From Bacillota bacterium (GTDB lineage: Bacteria > Bacillota > Dethiobacteria > DTU022): a stretch of 5,999 nt of DNA. This document shows, in pieces, positions 1 through 4,383 of this stretch (within the stretch, counting starts at the first letter, position 1; each line of letters starts with the position of its first letter). The stretch spans positions 1 to 5,999 of the forward strand of contig JAAZIG010000196.1 of assembly GCA_012510325.1 (NCBI GenBank), in the 5' to 3' direction. The translations under genes and the position numbers were made by a program. The notes under the pieces are model-generated. The model did not search any database. It worked only from the letters and a program-made list of their open reading frames with translations, and was not told the DNA's origin.

Positions 1-105
1 AAATAGGTTCATCCACGGGCAGCCGCGGCGCCCAGTCATTTCAGCGAGAATTGATTTGGGGAAGTGCGGGAAATGAAAAGGGGATTCAAGATAACCGCTG
101 TTTCT

Positions 106-120
106 CTAAAATAATTTCAA
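106..120. promoter_or_regulatory. Possible PerR-like operator upstream of the superoxide dismutase gene
   Basis: CTAAAATAATTTCAA is an AT-rich imperfect inverted repeat (7-1-7) in otherwise GC-richer DNA. It matches 10 of 14 defined positions of the Bacillus PerR consensus TTATAATNATTATAA and has a perfect core AAATAATTT. It lies just upstream of the predicted extended -10 box, where a repressor could block RNA polymerase. PerR is the usual peroxide-sensing repressor of Firmicutes. The match is imperfect and AT-rich promoter DNA gives chance matches, so this is a weak inference. Confidence 0.25.
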
Positions 121-133
121 GAAGATGAAAAAA

Positions 134-144
134 TATGCTATAGT
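134..144 (+). promoter_or_regulatory. Extended -10 promoter for the sod-flavodiiron-rubredoxin cluster
   Basis: TATGCTATAGT contains the hexamer TATAGT (139-144; 5 of 6 to TATAAT) directly preceded by TATGC, which fits the TRTGN extended -10 motif common in Gram-positive vegetative promoters. No good -35 hexamer lies 17 bases upstream (TTCAAG is weak), which is tolerable for an extended -10 promoter. Transcription would start near 151, leaving a leader of about 30 bases before the TTG start at 183. Confidence 0.5.
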
Positions 145-168
145 GGTGTCGTCTACAAATCATTTGAC

Positions 169-174
169 AGGAGG
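169..174 (+). promoter_or_regulatory. Ribosome binding site that fixes the sod start at TTG 183
   Basis: AGGAGG is a near-perfect Shine-Dalgarno sequence. Its last G is the first base of the GTG at 174, so that GTG is too close to be the initiator. The in-frame TTG at 183 is 8 bases downstream, the normal spacing. Confidence 0.75.
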
Positions 175-182
175 TGAACTAT

Positions 183-773
183 TTGAAACATGAACTACCA
201 CCTTTGCCCTATGATTATGATGCGCTAGAACCCCATTATGAGGAGAGAACTCTCCGCTTGCACCACGGCGCCCACCACAAAGCTTACGTGGACGGGTTGA
301 ACAACGCTGCAGCGAAGATCGCCGAGTCCCGGGAAAAAGGAGATCACGCCCTGGTCAAGCACTGGGAGCGGGAGCTGGCTTTCCACGGCTCCGGCCATAT
401 CCTTCATTCAATGTTTTGGGAAAACATGAAACCCGCAGGGGGCGGTCCGGCAACGGGAGCCGTCGCCGCGCTGATTGAGCGCGACTTCGGCAGTTTTGAA
501 CAGTTCCAAAAGCAGTTTTCCGCAGCGGCTGCGGCGGTGGAGGGGTCCGGCTGGGCCCTGCTCTGCTTCGTTCCCGCCTTTGACAAGCTGGAGATACTGA
601 CGGCGGAAAAGCACCAGAATCTGACTCAGTGGGGCGCACTGCCGCTGCTGGTCCTAGACCTCTGGGAGCATGCCTACTATCTGCAGTATCAGAACCGGCG
701 GGCCGCCTTTATCGAAGCCTGGTGGAATCTGGTTAACTGGGACGATGTCAACCGCCGCCTGGAGAAGCAATAA
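183..773 (+). CDS. sod: Superoxide dismutase, Fe/Mn family
   Basis: Cytosolic iron/manganese superoxide dismutase that converts superoxide to O2 and hydrogen peroxide. Counting from TTG 183 (196 residues, usual family length), the N-terminal helical-hairpin domain starts LPPLPYDYDALEP. The metal ligands appear to be His27 (in LHHGAHHKAYV), His75 (HSMFW), Asp159 and His163 (DLWEHAYYLQY); His31 and Tyr35 are the conserved active-site pair. The ending WWNLVNWDDVNRRL is typical. The frame opens at GTG 174, but the Shine-Dalgarno overlaps that codon, so TTG 183 is preferred. Gly71, four residues before His75, is MnSOD-like, whereas the usual second-sphere Gln near residue 144 appears to be His, as in some Fe or cambialistic enzymes, so metal choice is uncertain. 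No signal peptide is seen. It is the first gene of the cluster, 53 bases before the flavodiiron gene. Confidence 0.95.
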   Translation: MKHELPPLPYDYDALEPHYEERTLRLHHGAHHKAYVDGLNNAAAKIAESREKGDHALVKHWERELAFHGSGHILHSMFWENMKPAGGGPATGAVAALIERDFGSFEQFQKQFSAAAAAVEGSGWALLCFVPAFDKLEILTAEKHQNLTQWGALPLLVLDLWEHAYYLQYQNRRAAFIEAWWNLVNWDDVNRRLEKQ

Positions 774-826
774 GGTGACCGCAGCAGCTGTTGTTTTGCC
801 GGCATGATAAAAAGGAGGTTTCCTCG

Positions 827-2017
827 ATGAATCCCGTTCTCTTGAAGGAAGATATCTACTGGGTGGGAGCCGTCGATTGGGACATGCGCTATTTCCACGG
901 ACCGGTCTACAGCACCCACCGCGGGACAACGTACAACAGTTTCCTGATCATTGATCAAAAGATCACTTTGGTGGATACGGTCTTCGCTCCTTTTGCCGGT
1001 GAGATGCTGGAGCGAATCAGAAAGATCATCGATCCCTCGCGGATCGACTATATCGTGATCAATCATGTGGAGACAGACCATACCGGAGCGCTTCCCGAGC
1101 TGATGAAGCTGGTCCCGCAGGCCAAGATTTTCTGCACGGCCAGGGGTAAAGCGGGGCTGCTCAAGCATTATTACGGGGAGTGGGATTATGAAGTGGTGCA
1201 AACCGGCATGAAGTTGCCTCTGGGAAGACGGACCCTGAGCTTCATCGAGGCGCCCATGCTGCACTGGCCTGACAGCATGTTTACCTACATCCCCGAAGAG
1301 GAATTGCTCATGCCCAACGATGCTTTCGGCCAGCACCTGGCGAGCTCGTTCCGCTTTGACGACGAGGTGGATAACGAGCTGGTTATGGCCGAGGCGGCGC
1401 GCTACTATGCCAATATCCTCTATCCCCTGAGCAAAATGGTGCTCAAAAAACTCGATGAAGTCAGCGCCTTGAATATCCCCATCTCCATGATCGCCCCCAG
1501 CCACGGGGTAATCTGGCGGGATAATCCGGGGCAGATTATCGAGGCGTACCGGCGTTGGGCTTCGGGCGAATGGCTCCCCAAAGCGGTCGTGGTTTACGAG
1601 ACCATGTGGGGGAGCACCGCAGCGATGGCCCGCGCCGTTGTCGAGGGGCTCGGGGCGGAAAAAGTTGCCGCCACCTTGGTTAAAGCATCCATCCGCGATC
1701 TCAACAACATCTTCACCGAGCTGCTCGAGGCGCGCCTGCTGGTGGTCGGTTCCCCGACGGTGAACCGGAGCTACCTCTCCGTGCTGTCGCCCTTTTTGGA
1801 CGAGCTGACCGGATTAAAGCCGGTCAACCGCCTCGGCGCCGCGTTCGGCTCGTACGGCTGGAGCAAAGGGGCGGTGAAGAACATCGAAGCGAAGCTCGAA
1901 GCGGCCGGTTTAACCCTGGCCGGCGAGGGGCTGGAGCAGCTCTGGGTGCCCGATGCGGGGGAACTGGAGAGCTGCTATGAATGGGGCCGGGCCCTGGCCC
2001 GCACGGTGAAAGAGTAG
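827..2017 (+). CDS. fprA: Flavodiiron protein, class A (FprA-type O2/NO reductase)
   Basis: Cytoplasmic flavodiiron protein that reduces O2 to water and/or NO to N2O at a non-haem diiron site fed by FMN. It has 396 residues, standard for class A. Residues 1-250 form a metallo-beta-lactamase-like domain with the complete diiron ligand set: His80, Glu82 and Asp84 in NHVETDH, His146 in MLHWPD, Asp165 in MPNDAFGQH and His226 in PSHGVIWR. Residues 252-396 form a flavodoxin domain with the FMN phosphate loop YETMWGST (257-264) and the later segments VVGSPTVN (306-313) and GSYGWS (341-346). There is no C-terminal rubredoxin domain; a separate rubredoxin gene follows 35 bases downstream and is the likely electron donor. 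An in-frame TTG at 791 would add 12 residues, but AAAGGAGG at 811-818 sits 8 bases before ATG 827, which is therefore chosen. Whether O2 or NO is preferred cannot be read from the sequence. Confidence 0.97.
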   Translation: MNPVLLKEDIYWVGAVDWDMRYFHGPVYSTHRGTTYNSFLIIDQKITLVDTVFAPFAGEMLERIRKIIDPSRIDYIVINHVETDHTGALPELMKLVPQAKIFCTARGKAGLLKHYYGEWDYEVVQTGMKLPLGRRTLSFIEAPMLHWPDSMFTYIPEEELLMPNDAFGQHLASSFRFDDEVDNELVMAEAARYYANILYPLSKMVLKKLDEVSALNIPISMIAPSHGVIWRDNPGQIIEAYRRWASGEWLPKAVVVYETMWGSTAAMARAVVEGLGAEKVAATLVKASIRDLNNIFTELLEARLLVVGSPTVNRSYLSVLSPFLDELTGLKPVNRLGAAFGSYGWSKGAVKNIEAKLEAAGLTLAGEGLEQLWVPDAGELESCYEWGRALARTVKE

Positions 2018-2052
2018 GGCCGAACACAACTGAAGAAAGGTGGTCCGAGGGG

Positions 2053-2214
2053 ATGGCTAAGTGGGAGTGCGATGTCTGCGGTTATATCTATGATCCGGCG
2101 GAAGGCGACAGCGATGCCGGGATCGAACCGGGAACCTCCTTTGAGGATCTTCCCGAAGACTGGGTCTGTCCGGACTGCGCTGTGGGCAAAGAGGATTTCA
2201 CCAAACTGGACTAG
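2053..2214 (+). CDS. Rubredoxin
   Basis: A 53-residue one-iron electron carrier. The four cysteine ligands are seen as Cys6-x2-Cys9 (CDVCGYIYDP) and Cys39-x2-Cys42 (WVCPDCAVGK), with the conserved aromatic and Pro/Gly positions (Tyr11, Tyr13, Pro15, Pro26-Gly27, Phe30, Pro34, Trp37, Phe49) and the acidic middle region typical of Clostridium-type rubredoxins. The open frame extends upstream to 1981, but that part overlaps the flavodiiron gene and encodes no rubredoxin sequence. ATG 2053 gives the canonical N terminus MAKWECDVCG and has AGGTGG at 2038-2043 as ribosome binding site, 9 bases away. Position directly after a flavodiiron gene that lacks its own rubredoxin domain points to it as that enzyme's electron donor. 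A rho-independent terminator follows. Confidence 0.97.
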   Translation: MAKWECDVCGYIYDPAEGDSDAGIEPGTSFEDLPEDWVCPDCAVGKEDFTKLD

Positions 2215-2255
2215 CCGGGCTGCCGCAGCGGACCGGTCAGGAGCAAGCAAGAAGA

Positions 2256-2291
2256 CAGGGGTGCCTTCAGGGGCGCCCCTGAATTTATTTT
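2256..2291 (+). terminator. Rho-independent terminator after rubredoxin
   Basis: CAGGGGTGCC (2256-2265) pairs with GGCGCCCCTG (2272-2281) in a 10-bp stem with one G-U pair and a 6-base loop TTCAGG, followed by AATTTATTTT. The 3' half also contains an 18-base perfect palindrome (TTCAGGGGCGCCCCTGAA, 2266-2283) that could form an alternative fold. It lies 42 bases after the rubredoxin stop. On the minus strand the stem is not followed by a T tract, so it mainly serves the plus-strand cluster. Confidence 0.75.
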
Positions 2292-2310
2292 CCCCTGCGC
2301 TCAGACAGGG

Positions 2311-2646
2311 CTATCCCTGCTCCTTAAGCAGGTGAGCGACGCCCACCACCTTTTTCAGATCGAGGATAAAAGCAATCCCCGTGGCCGGCCGTTCCAGCTT
2401 GCCCGCTTTGATGATCGCCGCCAGCACTCTCTCAGAGATCTCCTGCGGGACTACGATAAAGATGATCTCTTTTTCCGGCTCGATGGGGATGCCCAGTATC
2501 TTCTTCTGCTCATGGATACTGGTGCCGCGGCCGAACATGATCGTGGCGCCTTCAGCCCCTGCTTTTTTGGAAGCCCCGATGATCTGTTCGGAGTAACCCT
2601 TTTTGATGATGGTGACGATGAGATCCTGATTTAGCTCCGGTGACAC
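2311..2646 (-). CDS. PII-like (GlnB-family fold) regulatory protein
   Basis: A 111-residue protein with PII-type layout: strand and helix LIVTIIKKGYSEQIIGASKK (9-28), second strand ATIMFGRG (34-41), a T-loop-like segment (42-57), strand EIIFIVVP (60-67), helix ISERVLAAIIKAGKL (70-84), then PATGIAFILDLKKVVGV (87-103). It differs from classical GlnB: there is no Tyr corresponding to the uridylylated Tyr51, the T-loop segment is slightly shorter and Lys/Glu-rich, and the Gly-rich B-loop (TGKIGDGK in GlnB) is replaced by AGKLERPATG. Covalent control by GlnD and classical ATP binding are therefore doubtful. Start is GTG 2646 with GGGAGG (2655-2660) 8 bases upstream, inside the last codons of the preceding membrane gene; only 3 bases separate the genes. 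PII proteins typically bind and gate transporters encoded beside them (AmtB-GlnK, SbtA-SbtB), so its likely target is the DUF1538-type pair. The fold call is good; the ligand is unknown. Confidence 0.8.
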   Translation of the reverse strand: MSPELNQDLIVTIIKKGYSEQIIGASKKAGAEGATIMFGRGTSIHEQKKILGIPIEPEKEIIFIVVPQEISERVLAAIIKAGKLERPATGIAFILDLKKVVGVAHLLKEQG

Positions 2647-2649
2647 GGC

Positions 2650-3522
2650 TTATTCCTCCCTTAAGCTAATCCGGTTCAACGGGACTTTCCCGTTCATCTC
2701 CCCGGTATTCCCGGTTACTTCCCCAGCCGCCGCCGGCTTCTTCCCTGCGGCGGTCTCTTCAGCTAAAAACATTTCCACTTCATCCTCATCCTCTTCCTCC
2801 CCTTCAACGGATTGGTTGGGGTAGACGATTCCCAGGAGCAGCACCAGCAGGATCGGCGCCAGGGCGATGAGGGCGACAATCCCAAAACCGTCCAGGACCG
2901 GATCCCTTCCTTCCAGCTGCGCCGCCGCGCCCACGGCCACAGCCATGATCAGGGTGACGGAGATGGGTCCTGTGGCCACACTGGCGGAATCGAAGGCGAT
3001 ACCGGTAAAGGCGGGCTGGGAGAACTTCAGCATCACCAGCGCCAGCAGGTACCCGGGAACAACCAGGTAATGGATGGGGAAGCCGATAATGATCCGGGCC
3101 ATCCCCAGAGCGGTGACCAGGGCCACCCCGAGAGAAAGAGTGTACAGGAGCAGCGAGGCGCGGATATAGCCGCTGGAGGCGATCTCCACCTGGGAGCTCA
3201 GTATTCGCACCGCCGGTTCGGCGAAAGTGGCGGTGAATCCGAGCAGGAAGCCGATGGGGATGAGGCTCCAGCGGTGGGGCGAAGCGGCGAGAGCGACGCC
3301 GATCTCCCGGCCCACCGGCAGGAAACCGACCTTGACGCCCTGCAGAAACAAGAGCAGACCGAGGAAAGCCAAGGCCAGTCCTTTGAGGGTGTTCACGATG
3401 AGCCGGCGCGGCAGTTTGAAGATGGGCCGGAAAAAAAGTAGCAGGACCAGCAGGGGCAGCACTGCTGCCGAGACCTCCTTGACGACCTGACCGAATCCCT
3501 GGAAGATAAGCGGAGTGCTCAA
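2650..3522 (-). CDS. DUF1538-type integral membrane protein with acidic C-terminal tail (UmpB-like)
   Basis: A 290-residue polytopic membrane protein with about six to seven hydrophobic segments (near 19-35, 44-62, 84-101, 122-140, 147-166, 183-202, 213-233). Motifs resembling DUF1538 are GVKVGFLPVG (62-71), AEPAVRILSSQVEIASSG (101-118), FDSASVATGP (177-186) and DGFG (211-214). The same motifs occur at the same spacing in the gene upstream, so the two are paralogues. From memory, a DUF1538 pair (UmpAB, Halomonas) was reported as a two-component Na+/H+ antiporter; transport here is inferred. An unusual hydrophilic tail follows the last membrane segment (about 235-290), with an acidic run EGEEEDEDEVE (240-250) and a low-complexity Ala/Gly/Lys stretch; the upstream paralogue lacks it. 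Start is TTG 3522, overlapping the upstream stop in TTGA (3519-3522), with GGGGGTG (3531-3537) 8 bases before it. No ATG lies near. Confidence 0.82.
   Translation of the reverse strand: MSTPLIFQGFGQVVKEVSAAVLPLLVLLLFFRPIFKLPRRLIVNTLKGLALAFLGLLLFLQGVKVGFLPVGREIGVALAASPHRWSLIPIGFLLGFTATFAEPAVRILSSQVEIASSGYIRASLLLYTLSLGVALVTALGMARIIIGFPIHYLVVPGYLLALVMLKFSQPAFTGIAFDSASVATGPISVTLIMAVAVGAAAQLEGRDPVLDGFGIVALIALAPILLVLLLGIVYPNQSVEGEEEDEDEVEMFLAEETAAGKKPAAAGEVTGNTGEMNGKVPLNRISLREE
3519..3522 (-). promoter_or_regulatory. TTGA stop/start overlap coupling the two membrane genes
   Basis: On the minus strand the four bases TTGA hold both the TTG initiator of the downstream membrane gene and the TGA stop of the upstream one. 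This arrangement is typical of translational coupling and suggests the two subunits are made in a fixed ratio. Confidence 0.75.
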
Positions 3523-4211
3523 CTGAGGAACACCCCCAGAAGCAGCACGCCGATGATGGGGCCGAAAAAAGCCAGCCCGATGAGGCCGAAGCCGTCTTCA
3601 AGAACAGATTTACCCCCCAAAACCGAGGCGATCCCGATCCCCAGAGCGAGGACAAAAGGCACCAGCAGGGGTCCGGTGATCACCCCTCCGGCATCGTAGG
3701 AGACGGCGGCAAACTGGGCCGGGGTGAAGATGAGGATGAAAAGGATGATCGCACAGCCCGCCCCCAGCAGGAAAGAGAGGGGGATATTCAGAAAAATGCG
3801 CAGCAGCGCCATAGCGACAAAGATAGCCACTCCCAAAGCGACAGCGGCGATCAAGGTGGTTGCTCCGACGCGGCCCTGCGAGGCGATCTCCACGTAATGG
3901 GAAAGAACCCGGGTATTCGGCTCGGCTACGGTAACGGTCAGGCCGAGAACAAAAGCGGTGCCGATCAGAATGGGCAGGGAGCCCTTTTCCGCCAGCGCAG
4001 CGCCGACAGCTTCGCCCAGGGGCAGCAGTCCCACCCGGATCCCGATGAGAAACAAAAAGAGGCCCAGGGTGAACAGAAGCGCTCCCCCTAAAAATTGCCA
4101 GATTATCTGGGCAGGCATCCGCAAGATCAGTAGCAGCAGCGTAATCAGAGCGATGATGGGGGTGACTGATTGTCCTATTTCCTTGAAGATATCTTTTGTC
4201 TCCTGCAGCAT
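3519..4211 (-). CDS. DUF1538-type integral membrane protein (UmpA-like)
   Basis: A 230-residue, very hydrophobic protein with six to seven probable membrane segments (near 15-30, 36-57, 79-97, 115-137, 144-163, 180-198, 209-229) and a short cytosolic N terminus (MLQETKDIFKEIGQ). Motifs shared with the downstream paralogue are IGIRVGLLPLG (57-67), AEPNTRVLSHYVEIASQG (96-113), YDAGGVITGP (172-181) and DGFG (206-209). The conserved Glu/Asp/Arg residues in the AEP...R...VEIAS stretch, within an otherwise apolar protein, are candidates for ion-binding or gating sites. Start is ATG 4211 with AGAAAGG (4219-4225) 7 bases upstream. It is the first gene of the minus-strand operon and ends with its TGA overlapping the next start. 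The family is assigned from remembered motif pattern; biochemical function in this organism is unproven, with cation/proton antiport the leading guess by analogy with UmpAB. Confidence 0.82.
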   Translation of the reverse strand: MLQETKDIFKEIGQSVTPIIALITLLLLILRMPAQIIWQFLGGALLFTLGLFLFLIGIRVGLLPLGEAVGAALAEKGSLPILIGTAFVLGLTVTVAEPNTRVLSHYVEIASQGRVGATTLIAAVALGVAIFVAMALLRIFLNIPLSFLLGAGCAIILFILIFTPAQFAAVSYDAGGVITGPLLVPFVLALGIGIASVLGGKSVLEDGFGLIGLAFFGPIIGVLLLGVFLS

Positions 4212-4244
4212 GGAAAAACCTTTCTCCGAAACTTTCTCTCCTAA

Positions 4245-4273
4245 ATACTAACGTAATCTTTCCGCCATGTCCA
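4245..4273 (-). promoter_or_regulatory. Candidate vegetative promoter for the membrane protein/PII-like operon
   Basis: On the minus strand, TGGACA (4273-4268; 5 of 6 to TTGACA) is separated by exactly 17 bases from TAGTAT (4250-4245; 4 of 6 to TATAAT). Transcription would begin near 4238, giving a leader of about 26 bases that includes the ribosome binding site of the first gene. Spacing and position are right, but the -10 is only fair. Confidence 0.4.
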
Positions 4274-4370
4274 TAGCGGCGGTTGTAGCGGCTCTGATTG
4301 GCAATTGGCCAAAGTGGCTCTTGAGTCCGGAGCAGGAGTATGTTTTACTTATGTATGAACGAGATTTCGT

Positions 4371-4376
4371 GGGAGG
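4371..4376 (+). promoter_or_regulatory. Ribosome binding site selecting TTG 4384 for the helicase
   Basis: GGGAGG lies 7 bases before the in-frame TTG at 4384. Upstream in-frame ATGs at 4267 and 4351 lack a Shine-Dalgarno sequence at proper spacing (for 4351 the nearest, GCAGGAG, is about 12 bases away). Confidence 0.65.
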
Positions 4377-4383
4377 ACTAACT

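Noticed and set aside
3..128. Open frame running in from the left edge to a TGA at about 126-128
   Set aside because: The roughly 41 residues show no recognisable sequence, and the last part runs into the AT-rich promoter region. There is not enough to call the tail of an upstream gene.
164..169. TTGACA, a perfect -35 hexamer
   Set aside because: It overlaps the sod ribosome binding site, and 17 bases downstream (187-192, AACATG) there is no -10 box, so it is probably a chance match.
782..799. CAGCAGCTGTTGTTTT as a possible terminator between sod and the flavodiiron gene
   Set aside because: Only a very short, G-U-containing stem with almost no loop can form, so it is unlikely to stop transcription.
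689..1504. 271-codon open frame on the minus strand antisense to the flavodiiron gene
   Set aside because: It lies wholly opposite two well-identified genes (end of sod and the flavodiiron gene) and its translation shows no recognisable domain. It is a by-product of GC-rich codon use on the other strand.
2293..2310. CCCTG/CAGGG hairpin just after the stop of the PII-like gene (minus strand)
   Set aside because: The stem is only 5 bp and is followed on the minus strand by GAAAATAAAT rather than a T tract, so it is not a convincing terminator. The end of the minus-strand operon transcript remains unassigned.
2812..3441. Plus-strand open frame of 209 codons antisense to the second membrane gene
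   Set aside because: The Gln/Gly/Asp/His-rich, low-complexity translation is the typical mirror of hydrophobic codons on the opposite strand. No family resemblance is seen.
2804..3655. Long minus-strand open frame (283 codons) overlapping both membrane genes in another frame
   Set aside because: Its translation is rich in Arg, Pro, Ser and Gly with no fold pattern, while the competing frames encode clear paralogous membrane proteins with proper starts and ribosome binding sites.
4298..4313. TTGGCAATTGGCCAA, overlapping TTGGC repeats with the palindrome TTGGCCAA
   Set aside because: An 8-base palindrome with a nearby half repeat in the divergent intergenic region could be an operator, but it is too short and matches no bacterial regulator site I can name.
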